A DNA stretch of 26,062 nucleotides from DATBGS01 sp036557885 (GCA_036557885.1 DATBGS010000094.1:1-26062), one strand, 5' to 3'; shown: positions 7,050 to 14,911, numbered from the stretch's first letter. Numbers and translations are program-made. The notes: a model not told the origin generated them from the sequence alone.

Positions 7050-7055
7050 TATACT
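7050..7055 (+). promoter_or_regulatory. Candidate -10 box of the YCII-like gene
   Basis: TATACT lies 35 bases before the YCII-like start, with a poor -35 candidate CTGATT 17 bases upstream (7027-7032). Confidence 0.35.
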
Positions 7056-7089
7056 CTCTTAATAAACAGTTTGAAAGGAGAAGAAAAGC

Positions 7090-7401
7090 ATGAAGAACAC
7101 GTTTGTGTTGCAGTGGGGGCATGGCCCGGCGTGGGTGCCGGGGAAGACCGTCCGCGAGCAGCCCTATTGGAACGAGCACGCCGACTTTATAGACCCAATT
7201 TTTGAGCGCGGGATGATAGTGCTGGGTGGCCCATTTGCGGATGGGTCAGGCTCGCTGCTGGTGCTGGAAGCGAAGGACGAGCGCGAGGTGCGCGAGACGT
7301 TTGCCGCTGATCCGTTCGTCACCAAAGGCGTTTTTGTGATGCAGAGTCTGAAGCAGTGGACGCTCTTTCTGGATGCGCGGCGGGTTGGGGCTGGCGGTTA
7401 A
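7090..7401 (+). CDS. YCII-related domain protein
   Basis: 103 residues with the YCII (YciI-like) ferredoxin-like fold pattern: an N-terminal strand FVLQWGHGPAW, the central His-Asp element EHADFIDPIFERGMIVLGGPFADGSGSLLVLEA, then DEREVRETFAADPFVTKGVF. The histidine and aspartate in EHADF correspond to the pair proposed as active in YCII proteins; no reaction is established for most members. The ATG follows GAAAGGAGAAGAAAAGC. It appears monocistronic: a repeat-bearing gap of about 150 bases precedes the next gene. Confidence 0.85.
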   Translation: MKNTFVLQWGHGPAWVPGKTVREQPYWNEHADFIDPIFERGMIVLGGPFADGSGSLLVLEAKDEREVRETFAADPFVTKGVFVMQSLKQWTLFLDARRVGAGG

Positions 7402-7441
7402 AACCGCTCGCCACGATTGCCCGGCGGGGACGCCAGGGGTA

Positions 7442-7457
7442 CCCCTCAAAGCAGGGG
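7442..7457 (-). repeat. Copy of the dispersed 16-base core, inverted orientation
   Basis: CCCCTCAAAGCAGGGG, the exact reverse complement of the cores at 3301 and 5777. It is preceded by GCCCGGCGGGGACGCCAGGGG, whose first part recurs in similar form after the nitroreductase gene near 23537-23561. Confidence 0.8.
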
Positions 7458-7548
7458 CAGGCAAGGGTTGGCGCTTGCGTTTACGGCTGGAATGCGCCTA
7501 TGATCTGAGGGAAGCACAAGCAATTCATCAGTGAGAGGAGCAGCAGGA

Positions 7549-9144
7549 GTGACGACGAAACACCCCCAGGCGCCAGCCATCTCTGCCACGAACCCCACGC
7601 CTGATCTGCAAGAATTGATTGCCCAGGCGCGTGCCGGGCGATGGCTGGAGCGGGCGCTGCTCTTTTCGCTGGTGGTGCATGGCGTGGCGAGCGTGGGCAG
7701 CGCGTTTTTGCTGCTGCCGGGGACGCCGGGCGTGCCAGCGGACGTGGCGGCGCGCATGGCCTATGTTGCCAACCATCCCGTGCTCTGGTGGGTAGGCTGG
7801 TTCCCCTGGCATTTCGCGGCGCTGGCAAATCTGCTGCTGGCGGTGGCCCTGCTGCGCACGCGCTCGGTGGCGCGGCTCCCCGCTGTGCTGGCGCTGGTCT
7901 TGACGGTGCTGGCGATCATTCCCGATCAAGGCGGGCAGTTTGTCTGGAATACGCATGGCGTGGCGGTGGCGCAGGCGGGCAACGTGGCAGATTATCTGGC
8001 GTTTGAAAATCAGGTCTTTGCGGCGATTGGCGGCTGGGCCTCGATTGGGTATACGTTCGTCGGGCTGTGCTGGACGTGGTGTTTTATTTCGGCGGGCCTC
8101 TGGCGGCGCTGGCTGACATGGTATTCGCTGGCGCTGTGGGGGCTGTTTCTGTTTGTGAGCATTACGCCGCTGGTGCCCGCGCTGCGCGCCGTGCCAGGCA
8201 TTGTGACGGTGGGCACGGCGGTATCGCTCGCGTTGTTCCTGCTCTGGCTGACGGTGGTGCTGGAACTGGCGCTGCGCCGCTCGCGCCCGGATACGCCCTC
8301 TGGCCGCTACGCGCTCTGGCTGCACCCTGAGCGGATTCTGGGCCGGGGCGATGATCTGCTGGCGAACAGCCGCGTGGTGCGGCGATTCTGCGAACTGCTG
8401 CCGGTGGTGGCGTTTGATAGCAGCATTACCGATGTGATCTATGTGAACTATGTGACGGAGGCGAGCCAGCTTGAGCCGCTGGTGCCGCCGGGCCTGGAGT
8501 TGCAGCGGGTTGGCCCGGATGGGCGCTACGCGGTGTTTACGTTTCTGGTCTATCGGCATGGGCACTTTGGCCCCCGGCTGCTGGGGCCGCTGCGTCGGGC
8601 GCTGATGCCTTCGCCCATCCAGAGCAACTGGCGCATCTATGTGACCGACCCGCGCACCGGACACCGGGGCACCTATTTTGTGAGCACCGCCGTCAACAGC
8701 ACGTTTGTGGGCGTGATGGGCCGGCTGATGGCGGAGGGTCTGCCGCTGCATATCTTTGAGCGCGCCCGGCTCTGGAACACGGGCGACGGCACGCTGTATC
8801 TGCGCGTGCAGCCCGGCGCGGGGACGGCGCCCGATGCCGAGGCGCTGCTGCGCTTGAGCAACGAGCGCCCGACTTCTGGCGCGTGGAGCCTGTGCTTTGA
8901 GAGCTACGAGGCGATGTTGGCGTATGTCGTCCCGCAAGATCGCGCCTTTTCGGTGCAGCCCTGGCACGCGCGGGTCACGCGGCAGGAGATTCAGCTTGGC
9001 ATTCCGCTGGAGGCGTGCCAGCCGCTGGAGGGCGAAGTAACCTCAGCGACGGCGCGGGCGCTGGTGGGCGAATCTACGCCATTTTGCTTTCGCGTGCCCA
9101 GCGTGGCGTTTCGGTTTGACGAACAAGTCTATGATCCCCTGTAG
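7549..9144 (+). CDS. Six-span membrane domain fused to a DUF2071 domain
   Basis: 531 residues from a GTG start. The GTG at 7549 has GAGAGGAG 8 bases upstream, while the earlier in-frame GTG at 7531 has no ribosome site. Residues about 35-265 form six hydrophobic spans (for example ALLFSLVVHGVASVGSAFLL, AALANLLLAVALL, VLALVLTVLAII, GYTFVGLCWTWCFISAGL, LALWGLFLFVSI, TAVSLALFLLWLTVVLELAL). From about 275 the soluble part carries the DUF2071 (COG3361) signature: YVNYVTEASQLEPLVPPGLEL, FTFLVYRHG and TYFVSTAVNSTFVG. DUF2071 shares the acetoacetate-decarboxylase-like fold and normally stands alone; function unknown. Its stop lies three bases from that of the convergent gene at 9148. Confidence 0.8.
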   Translation: MTTKHPQAPAISATNPTPDLQELIAQARAGRWLERALLFSLVVHGVASVGSAFLLLPGTPGVPADVAARMAYVANHPVLWWVGWFPWHFAALANLLLAVALLRTRSVARLPAVLALVLTVLAIIPDQGGQFVWNTHGVAVAQAGNVADYLAFENQVFAAIGGWASIGYTFVGLCWTWCFISAGLWRRWLTWYSLALWGLFLFVSITPLVPALRAVPGIVTVGTAVSLALFLLWLTVVLELALRRSRPDTPSGRYALWLHPERILGRGDDLLANSRVVRRFCELLPVVAFDSSITDVIYVNYVTEASQLEPLVPPGLELQRVGPDGRYAVFTFLVYRHGHFGPRLLGPLRRALMPSPIQSNWRIYVTDPRTGHRGTYFVSTAVNSTFVGVMGRLMAEGLPLHIFERARLWNTGDGTLYLRVQPGAGTAPDAEALLRLSNERPTSGAWSLCFESYEAMLAYVVPQDRAFSVQPWHARVTRQEIQLGIPLEACQPLEGEVTSATARALVGESTPFCFRVPSVAFRFDEQVYDPL

Positions 9145-9147
9145 CTA

Positions 9148-10209
9148 TCAACTCCAGATACCGTCGAGGTAGTGCAGCGTTTTGCCGTTTTCGCCAACGC
9201 CCCAGCCTTCGGTGCGTGAAATCATGGCGATGGCGTGCAGCACCACCTGGGCCGGAGAGGACACCTGCTCCCATTGCCCGTTGAGATAGTGGAAGATGAC
9301 GCCGCCCGCGTTGCTGTTGCCTGCGGCCCAGCCCTCGCTGGGCGAAAGCATGGTGAGCGCGAAGAGGGCCACGTCGCTGCTGCCAATTTGCGTGGGCTGC
9401 CAGTGGCCGCTCTTGTAATGCAGCGCGTTGCTGCGCTGCGCGGCCTGCCCCACTGCCCAGAACTCGCTGGAGGAGGCCATTGCGATGTTGTACACGTTAA
9501 AGCCAGCGTCATCCACGACAATCTGCCAGTGCCCCTGGGTGTAGCGCAGCAGCACCGCGCCCTGGCTCATGGCCCAGCCTTCAGTGGAGGAGGCCATTGA
9601 GATGGTGTTGACAAAGGGCACCAGCGCGGAATCGGGCGCGAGGGTCCAGGTACCGTGTTGATAATGAAAGAAGCCGTCGTCGCCTCCTGCCCAGCCCTCG
9701 GTGGATGAGAGCATATAGAGGCTGGTCAGCGGCCTGGGAGTGGGGCTGGCAAATGGCACCCACGCGCCATGCTGATAGCGCAGGATGGTGCCACCGCTGC
9801 CCACAATCCAGCCGTCGCTGGCGGAGGTCATGGCAAGGCCGTCCAGTTCTGGTAAGGGCTGCGCTGTGTGATACTGGCTCCAGACGCCATTATGGAAATG
9901 CAGGACAACGCCACGAATGGGGTCGTTGCCAAAGTCGTTGCCCACTGCCCAGCCTTCGCTGGTCGAAACCATTGCAATCTGCTTGAAGATCGTCTGGCTG
10001 AGGTCTACTTCGCTCGATTGCCCGGCTTGCGTGGTGGGCGAGGGCGCCTGCTCAGCGGGCGTAGCCGATGCTCTGGGCTGTGTGGCGGTTGAGGAAGAAA
10101 CTTGCCCGGCTTGCGCTGCGCCACAGGCCGTCAAGAGCAGGAGCAGCGCGCTTACCAGACAAACAGAGGCCAGGGATGCGCGAGGATGATTTTGCGGACG
10201 GTGAGGCAT
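9148..10209 (-). CDS. Lipoprotein with seven EGWAVG-type propeller blades
   Basis: 353 residues. A lipoprotein signal peptide ends in LTAC (C29), then comes a Ser/Thr/Ala/Pro linker to about residue 70. The rest is seven repeats of about 37-45 residues, each with a core 'I-x-M-x-S-x-[ST]-E-G-W-A-V-G' followed by 'G-x-x-L-H-Y-x-x-G-x-W'. The blade cores read SEGWAVG, SDGWIVG, TEGWAGG, TEGWAMS, SEFWAVG, SEGWAAG and TEGWGVG. Seven blades fit a closed beta-propeller on the outer face of the membrane. No enzyme motif is seen; a binding or sensing role is inferred. The ATG at 10209 has GGGAGGGAGCCAT before it. Paralogue of the next gene upstream (10322-11395). Confidence 0.82.
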   Translation of the reverse strand: MPHRPQNHPRASLASVCLVSALLLLLTACGAAQAGQVSSSTATQPRASATPAEQAPSPTTQAGQSSEVDLSQTIFKQIAMVSTSEGWAVGNDFGNDPIRGVVLHFHNGVWSQYHTAQPLPELDGLAMTSASDGWIVGSGGTILRYQHGAWVPFASPTPRPLTSLYMLSSTEGWAGGDDGFFHYQHGTWTLAPDSALVPFVNTISMASSTEGWAMSQGAVLLRYTQGHWQIVVDDAGFNVYNIAMASSSEFWAVGQAAQRSNALHYKSGHWQPTQIGSSDVALFALTMLSPSEGWAAGNSNAGGVIFHYLNGQWEQVSSPAQVVLHAIAMISRTEGWGVGENGKTLHYLDGIWS

Positions 10210-10253
10210 ATGGCTCCCTCCCTGGCAGCGAGTGGCACACGGTATTGCCCCTA

Positions 10254-10288
10254 TAACGCTCAGGCATGAGGGATTCTAACGCTCAGGC
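10254..10288. repeat. Direct repeat upstream of the propeller lipoprotein
   Basis: TAACGCTCAGGC occurs at 10254-10265 and again at 10277-10288, a 23-base period (about two helical turns), 45-80 bases upstream of the start at 10209. It could be a tandem regulator site; no promoter pair was recognised with confidence. Confidence 0.5.
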
Positions 10289-10321
10289 GCGTGAATCTGG
10301 CACAACCTGCTTTATGCGGCG

Positions 10322-11395
10322 CTAGCACCATTCATCATCGGCATATTCGAGCATCAGCCCCTTTTCGCCCATTGCCCAGCCTTCATCGGACGAAACCATT
10401 GCCAGCGCGTGCGGCACTACTGGCGCGGGCGATTCCACGCGCGTCCATTTCCCGTTGAGGTAGTGGAAGAACGCGCCACCGGCGCCGCTGCGCCCGGCGG
10501 CCCAGCCTTCGCTGGCTGAAAGCATAGCGATGGCATAGAGCACGGTGGTGTTATCGCCAATGTGCGCGGGCTGCCATTTGCCGTTCTGGTAATGCAGCGC
10601 GTTCCCCTTGGGGCCATTGCCTCCCACTGCCCAGCCATCGCTGGCGGAATCCATCGTCAGCGCCAGGGCATTGATGCCGGGGTCGTTGATGGCAACCTGC
10701 CAGCCGTTCTGAGTGGTGTAGTGCAAGAGCACACTCCCCTCGCCAATCGCCCAGCCCTCAGCGGGGGAAACCATTGCTATGCTGGAGACAGCGGGAAGCG
10801 GTGTAGTTTGCGGCACCTGTTCCCAGCTTCCTCCCTGATAATGCAGAAAGCCAGCGGTGCCTCCGGCCCAGCCTTCGATGTGCGAGACCATCGAGAGACT
10901 GGTGAGAGTGCCGCTCTTATCGCGGAGTACATAACCCCAGTCCCCATTGGTGTATCGCAAGATGGTACCCTGGTCGCCAACGGCCCAGCCGTTTATATCG
11001 GAGGTCATGGCGATAGCATGCAGCGGGGGAAAGGTGTAGAAGCCGTGATATTGCTTCCACGCGCCGTTTTGATAGTGCAGAATCACGCCTTGCGCCTGAT
11101 TTGAACGGTCTACGTTGGTGACGGTGCCCACTGCCCAGCCCTCATTCGCTGAAACCATTGAAATGCTCGTCAAGGTGGCCTTGCTGATGTCTATATCGCC
11201 TGTTTGCCGCTGGAGGGCGACCGTCCCTGAGCCGCGGGGACGGATGCTGGAGAACGCAAATACGCAAATGCCAAATAAGGCTGTGACGATCACGAAGGTC
11301 ACTAACGTCTTGACCCAACGCCAAGATGAACGTTTTGGGGGAGTGGGCTGGGGTGGCGTGGGCAGTTCTGGCAAATGCTGAGAGAAGTTGTTCAT
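10322..11395 (-). CDS. Membrane-anchored protein with seven EGWAVG-type propeller blades
   Basis: 357 residues. A short Pro-rich cytoplasmic N-terminus (LPTPPQPTPP) is followed by a single membrane segment at about 28-49 (KTLVTFVIVTALFGICVFAF) and an outside domain of seven blades with cores NEGWAVG, INGWAVG, IEGWAGG, AEGWAIG, SDGWAVG, SEGWAAG and DEGWAMG. Blade by blade it resembles the lipoprotein at 9148-10209 (for example HYQNGKWQPAHIG against HYKSGHWQPTQIG), so the two look like a tandem duplication in which one copy has a lipid anchor and the other a membrane helix. The start at 11395 is chosen because the conserved part begins just after it; only a weak AAGGGA site precedes it. Function unknown, probably extracytoplasmic binding. 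Confidence 0.8.
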   Translation of the reverse strand: MNNFSQHLPELPTPPQPTPPKRSSWRWVKTLVTFVIVTALFGICVFAFSSIRPRGSGTVALQRQTGDIDISKATLTSISMVSANEGWAVGTVTNVDRSNQAQGVILHYQNGAWKQYHGFYTFPPLHAIAMTSDINGWAVGDQGTILRYTNGDWGYVLRDKSGTLTSLSMVSHIEGWAGGTAGFLHYQGGSWEQVPQTTPLPAVSSIAMVSPAEGWAIGEGSVLLHYTTQNGWQVAINDPGINALALTMDSASDGWAVGGNGPKGNALHYQNGKWQPAHIGDNTTVLYAIAMLSASEGWAAGRSGAGGAFFHYLNGKWTRVESPAPVVPHALAMVSSDEGWAMGEKGLMLEYADDEWC

Positions 11396-11557
11396 GCGGC
11401 AATCCGTCCCTTCTGAAGAGAGCACATGCAAGACCATCCATGCGGTTTTATAGTGAGACGCTGGAGGCGGGGAAAATGTTGCTTTTTGTTGAGATGAACG
11501 AAGGTGAGTGGTGTGCTATCCTGTTGGAAGCTGAGTCAGGATATTTAGGAGCAACCG

Positions 11558-12373
11558 ATGCCTCTTCTCGCTCTTCCCGATGGGCAACTGGAATACGAAA
11601 CGGCAGGCGCGGGCCGTCCGGCCTGCTTCACCCATCAATATACCGGCGTTTCTGTGGCTCATCCGCTGGCGGAGATGCTAACGCCTCTGTTCACCTGCTA
11701 TGCCATCAATGCGCGGGGCATTGGCGCGTCTGGACCAGTGCGCGGTCCCGCCGACCTGGGGATGATTGGGCTGGCAGATGATCTGGAGGCGGCGCGGCTG
11801 GCGCTGAAGCTGCCGCGCTGGGTGGTGGTGGGCGCCTCCACCGGTGGGATGGTGGCGCTTCAATATGCCACGCGCCACCCAGCGGGGCTGGCCGGGCTGA
11901 TTCTGGTGGGGACGGCGGCCAGCCAGCGCTTTGTGCAGGGCAGCATCTATGAACCCGGCCACCCCCGCGCCGAGGAGATGAATCGGGCGCGGGCGGCGCT
12001 GGCGACTGGCACGCCAGAGGGCATGGCCGAATGGCGCCGGGTGGTCTGGTCGCTGAGCGTGCTGGACGTGGAGCATACGCCGCGCCCGGCGGGGATGCGC
12101 AGCGCGTTTTCGCTGGAACGTTTACAGGGCTTTACGCGCGATCTGCCCGCGTTTGATCTGGAGCCGCTGCTTGGGCAGATTCGCGTGCCTACGCTGATTC
12201 TGGTGGGGCGACACGACCCACAGTGCCCGCTGGAAAACAGCGAGCGCATGGCGGCGGCCATCCCTGGCGCGCGGCTGGTGATCTGCGAACACAGCGGCCA
12301 CTTCCCCTATCTCGAAGAACCAGAGGTCGCGCGCCCCGCGCTTGAGGAGTTTGCTCAGCGCCTGGGCGCGTGA
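11558..12373 (+). CDS. Alpha/beta-fold hydrolase
   Basis: 271 residues with a complete catalytic set: nucleophile S94 in the elbow VGASTGG, D220 in LVGRHDPQCP, and H248 in EHSGHFPYLEEP. The lid region (about 120-195) is helical. The oxyanion-loop region reads FTHQYTG rather than the common HGxP, which is slightly unusual. Members of this family hydrolyse esters, lactones (such as 3-oxoadipate enol-lactone) or C-C and C-halogen bonds; the substrate cannot be predicted, and no pathway neighbours are present. The ATG follows TAGGAGCAACCG, a good ribosome site. The next gene in the same direction has its own promoter and operator, so this is probably monocistronic. Confidence 0.9.
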   Translation: MPLLALPDGQLEYETAGAGRPACFTHQYTGVSVAHPLAEMLTPLFTCYAINARGIGASGPVRGPADLGMIGLADDLEAARLALKLPRWVVVGASTGGMVALQYATRHPAGLAGLILVGTAASQRFVQGSIYEPGHPRAEEMNRARAALATGTPEGMAEWRRVVWSLSVLDVEHTPRPAGMRSAFSLERLQGFTRDLPAFDLEPLLGQIRVPTLILVGRHDPQCPLENSERMAAAIPGARLVICEHSGHFPYLEEPEVARPALEEFAQRLGA

Positions 12374-12407
12374 AACAGGCAGCCTCCTTCTTCTCTGCCT
12401 CTGGCGC

Positions 12408-12437
12408 TTGATTTGCTCTCTTAGGGTATGCTAATAT
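12408..12437 (+). promoter_or_regulatory. Candidate promoter of the iron permease gene
   Basis: TTGATT (12408-12413), 18-base spacer, TAATAT (12432-12437). The -10 box lies inside the left arm of the palindrome at 12421-12471, so a bound protein would block it. The distance to the start codon is about 100 bases. Confidence 0.45.
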
Positions 12438-12471
12438 CTGAGCACACAGGTCAGATATTAGCATACCCTAA
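12421..12471. promoter_or_regulatory. Nested palindrome, probable metal-regulator operator for FTR1
   Basis: Perfect 21-base arms (12421-12441 and 12451-12471) with a 9-base centre. Each arm also holds its own imperfect dyad: TTAGGGTATGCTAA at 12421-12434 and TTAGCATACCCTAA at 12458-12471, both of the form TTAG-N6-CTAA. This resembles the DtxR/IdeR iron-regulator consensus, which has TTAGG and CCTAA half-sites. It lies 63 bases upstream of the iron permease start. As a transcript it would also fold into a 21-base hairpin. Which regulator binds is inference. Confidence 0.6.
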
Positions 12472-12533
12472 TATCAACGCCCGCCTTATTTTTGAAAAGT
12501 ATGCTGTGAGCGTCTTTTTAGAAGGAAACCTCT

Positions 12534-13565
12534 ATGCAGGGTGTTTCTCCCCGCAGTTCATCTCGCCCGTTACGGCCTGTGACGGCCATTGCCTTGATAG
12601 CTGGCGCGTTGCTCGTGGCAGTCATGTTGATCTGGCAAGGCATCGCCGCCGCTGGCACCCCTGACCCGACCCTTCCCCATACAAGCGCGCCTGTCGCGGT
12701 GTTGGATGTTGCCGTGCTGGTCTTCCGAGAGGGGCTGGAATGCGTGCTGGTGCTTTCGGCCATCACCGCTGGTCTGATGGGTTCCCATCAGTCGTATCGC
12801 CGTCCGATAGGAGGCGGCGTGCTCGTTGGCTTCCTGGCGACCATCATGACCTGGTTTATCGCTGTTGGCGTGGTGGAGAGCCTGACCGAAAATGTGTCGG
12901 CGCTCTCGGTTCAGGCATGGACGGGGCTGCTCGCCATTGTGGTGCTGCTGATTGTGATGAACTGGTTCTTTCACAAGGTCTACTGGACGGGCTGGATTTC
13001 GTTTCAGAACCGCCGCAAGCGCGCGCTGCTGCAAGAAGCGACGGCTGGGGAGGCTTCCAGAGCGCGCCTGCTCTGGGGACTGGGGCTGCTGGGGTTTGTC
13101 TCGCTCTACCGCGAGGGCTTCGAAGTCGTACTTTTCCTGCAAAGCTATTGGCTTCAGTGGGGGAGCGCGGTGGTGCTGTATGGCGCGCTGGTTGGGCTGC
13201 TCTTGTCGGGCATTGTCGCGGTGCTGACGTTTGTGGGGCATCAGCGCCTGCCCTATAAAAGAATGCTGATTGTGACAGGTGTGTTGCTGGCTGTGGTGTT
13301 GTTCGTCATGGTGGGCGAGCAGGTCTTTGAGATGCAGCAGGCGGGCTGGATTGGCACCACGCCGATTCGCTGGCTGGGCTGGATGCCGGCCTGGGCGGGC
13401 ACGTGGTTCTCGCTTTTCCCCAATATAGAGACGCTGCTGGCGCAGGCGCTGGCTGTGGCGCTGGTCTTGGGCAGCTATTTCGTGTCGCGCTACCAGGCAG
13501 TTGCGCTGCCAAAGCAGCGCGGGCTGGCGCCGTACCAACTACGTGAAGCGCCGCCCAGCGCCTAA
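12534..13565 (+). CDS. FTR1-family iron permease
   Basis: 343 residues, seven or more membrane segments. Both family-defining R-E-G-x-E motifs are present: FREGLECVL (REGLE, 65-69) and YREGFEVVL (REGFE, 193-197), the glutamates of which carry iron through the membrane in FTR1/EfeU proteins. An N-terminal segment (about 15-40) precedes the first motif and could be a signal or an extra span. No EfeO, EfeB or multicopper oxidase gene is adjacent, so the iron source or oxidase partner is elsewhere. The ATG follows GAAGGAAACCTCT. Expression is likely iron-controlled through the palindrome at 12421-12471. Family well supported; substrate iron by family knowledge. Confidence 0.92.
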   Translation: MQGVSPRSSSRPLRPVTAIALIAGALLVAVMLIWQGIAAAGTPDPTLPHTSAPVAVLDVAVLVFREGLECVLVLSAITAGLMGSHQSYRRPIGGGVLVGFLATIMTWFIAVGVVESLTENVSALSVQAWTGLLAIVVLLIVMNWFFHKVYWTGWISFQNRRKRALLQEATAGEASRARLLWGLGLLGFVSLYREGFEVVLFLQSYWLQWGSAVVLYGALVGLLLSGIVAVLTFVGHQRLPYKRMLIVTGVLLAVVLFVMVGEQVFEMQQAGWIGTTPIRWLGWMPAWAGTWFSLFPNIETLLAQALAVALVLGSYFVSRYQAVALPKQRGLAPYQLREAPPSA

Positions 13566-13604
13566 GAATGCCTAACAAAGCCTCCAGGTAAGCGGGAAAG
13601 CATT

Positions 13605-13665
13605 GCATGTAGCCCCGGCCACCGTGCCGGGCAGCGTCCCCGGCACGGTGGCCGGGGCTACATGC
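13605..13665. terminator. Perfect 27-base-stem hairpin between convergent genes
   Basis: Arms at 13605-13631 and 13639-13665 are perfect reverse complements (27 bases) with a 7-base loop CAGCGTC. It lies between the FTR1 stop (13565) and the stop of the minus-strand gene at 13675, a position fit for a bidirectional terminator, but there is no T-run. The left arm plus loop start (13609-13635) is identical over 27 bases to 22626-22652, so the element is also part of a dispersed repeat family. Confidence 0.7.
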
Positions 13666-13674
13666 GCGGTGCGC

Positions 13675-13953
13675 TCACTGCCCAGGCAACCTCTTGGCCC
13701 TGGCAACAGCCTGCTCTAAGGCGTGAAAAAGGTCGTTGTAGAGCTTTTCATGCAGCAGGTGCTGCTCTTTGCGGGAGTAGTTGCCTGGGGGGATGGAGCC
13801 AGAGACTTCGGTGCCGGTTGGGGTGTGCTTGAGGCGCATTTCTGCGGAGTAGAGGTCGTTGGCCCGCGAATAACGCGCTTTGCTGCGCCCGCTCTGCCGT
13901 GAACCGCTCGTGGTGCAGACAACTTCTGCCGGGTCCAGCGTAACGTTGCCCAT
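13675..13953 (-). CDS. Small hypothetical protein
   Basis: 92 residues, hydrophilic and basic, with no signal peptide or membrane segment. The first half is rich in Ser/Thr/Arg (TTSGSRQSGRSKARYSRANDLYSAEMRLKHTP is the general character), and the second half is predicted helical (KEQHLLHEKLYNDLFHALEQAVARAKRLPG). No family recognised. A GAGAGGGAGC ribosome-site-like run directly precedes the ATG. It follows the WD40 gene in the same direction with only 37 bases between, so it may be the second gene of that transcript. Codon use looks like that of its neighbours. Confidence 0.6.
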   Translation of the reverse strand: MGNVTLDPAEVVCTTSGSRQSGRSKARYSRANDLYSAEMRLKHTPTGTEVSGSIPPGNYSRKEQHLLHEKLYNDLFHALEQAVARAKRLPGQ

Positions 13954-13990
13954 GCTCCCTCTCTTGCCCCTAAGCCTTGCGTGCTGCGCT

Positions 13991-14911
13991 TCAGGCCGCC
14001 TGCCAGACCTGCACGCTCATATCGAAGCTGACCGAGGCGAGGCGTGTGCCATCAGGGGACCAGGCCACAGCGGTGACAAGATCATTATGGCCGCGATAGG
14101 TGAAGAGGTGGGTGCCGGTGGCCGCTTCCCAGACCTGGACTGTTTTATCTTTGCCAACCGAGGCAATGCGTTTGCCATCGGGGGACCAGGCAACGGCGTA
14201 GACGGCTTTCAGGTGGTCGCGGTAGGTGATGACGGTGGCGCCAGTGGTAATATCCCAGAGTTGGACAGTGCGATCATCGCCAGCAGAGGCGATCAGTTTG
14301 CCATCGGGGGACCAGGCAACGGTGGTGGCCCATTTGGAGTGGCCGCGATAGGTGAAGACATTTTCGCCAGTGTTGGGGTTCCAGAGTTGCACGCGCTTTC
14401 CATCGCCAGCGGAGGCAAGTAATGAGCCATCGGGGGACCAAGCGACAGCCAGGATAATGCCGGAATGTCCTCGACAACTGAGCACACTGCCGCCGCGTCT
14501 GGCATCCCAGACCTGCACCATACGATCTGGAATCCCGCTGCCGGAGGCGATGCGTCTGCCATCGGGCGACCAGGCAACGGCGTTGACGTAATCGGCATGG
14601 CCGCGATAGATCAACCCTTGCAGGCCAGTGGAGGCTTCCCAGATTTGCACGCTGCCATCCCAGGAGCCAGAAGCAATAAAGCGTCCGTTGGGCGCCCAGT
14701 CAATGGCGCGGACCATGCGGTTATGGCCGCGATAGGTCAAGAGGTGGTTTCCGCTCTCTGCCTCCCAGATTTGCACAGTACGGTCATCGCCGCCAGAAGC
14801 GATGAGCTTGCCATCGGGCGACCACGCAACGGTGCGCAGCCAATCGGTATGTCCGTTATAGGTCGAGAGCACAGCGCCGCGCGTGGGCGTTTCCACCCGC
14901 TTAGTATCCAT
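13991..14911 (-). CDS. WD40 repeat protein, seven blades
   Basis: 306 residues that are almost entirely seven WD40 units of about 42 residues. Each begins with GH (DH in the sixth), has the V-A-W-S-P-D-G-[KRST] turn and ends in V-Q-[IVL]-W, for example GHTDWLRTVAWSPDGK and DDRTVQIW. Seven units form one closed propeller, so it is a complete protein-interaction domain with no kinase, protease or other effector attached. No signal peptide is seen, so it is presumably cytoplasmic. The ATG at 14911 has GGAGG 8 bases upstream; the frame continues to 14941 but that start lacks a site. High identity between repeats suggests recent internal duplication. Partners unknown. Confidence 0.93.
   Translation of the reverse strand: MDTKRVETPTRGAVLSTYNGHTDWLRTVAWSPDGKLIASGGDDRTVQIWEAESGNHLLTYRGHNRMVRAIDWAPNGRFIASGSWDGSVQIWEASTGLQGLIYRGHADYVNAVAWSPDGRRIASGSGIPDRMVQVWDARRGGSVLSCRGHSGIILAVAWSPDGSLLASAGDGKRVQLWNPNTGENVFTYRGHSKWATTVAWSPDGKLIASAGDDRTVQLWDITTGATVITYRDHLKAVYAVAWSPDGKRIASVGKDKTVQVWEAATGTHLFTYRGHNDLVTAVAWSPDGTRLASVSFDMSVQVWQAA

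Noticed and set aside
7528..8967. Minus-strand open frame of 479 codons
   Set aside because: Shadow of the membrane-DUF2071 gene; composition is Arg/Gln/His/Pro-rich as expected from the reverse of GC-rich coding DNA.
12421..12471. Intrinsic terminator of the alpha/beta hydrolase gene
   Set aside because: No T-run follows and the stem is AT-rich; the metal-regulator operator reading fits its place before an iron permease better, though a dual role is not excluded.
12570..13538. Minus-strand open frame of 322 codons
   Set aside because: Reverse of the FTR1 gene, which carries both REGxE motifs.
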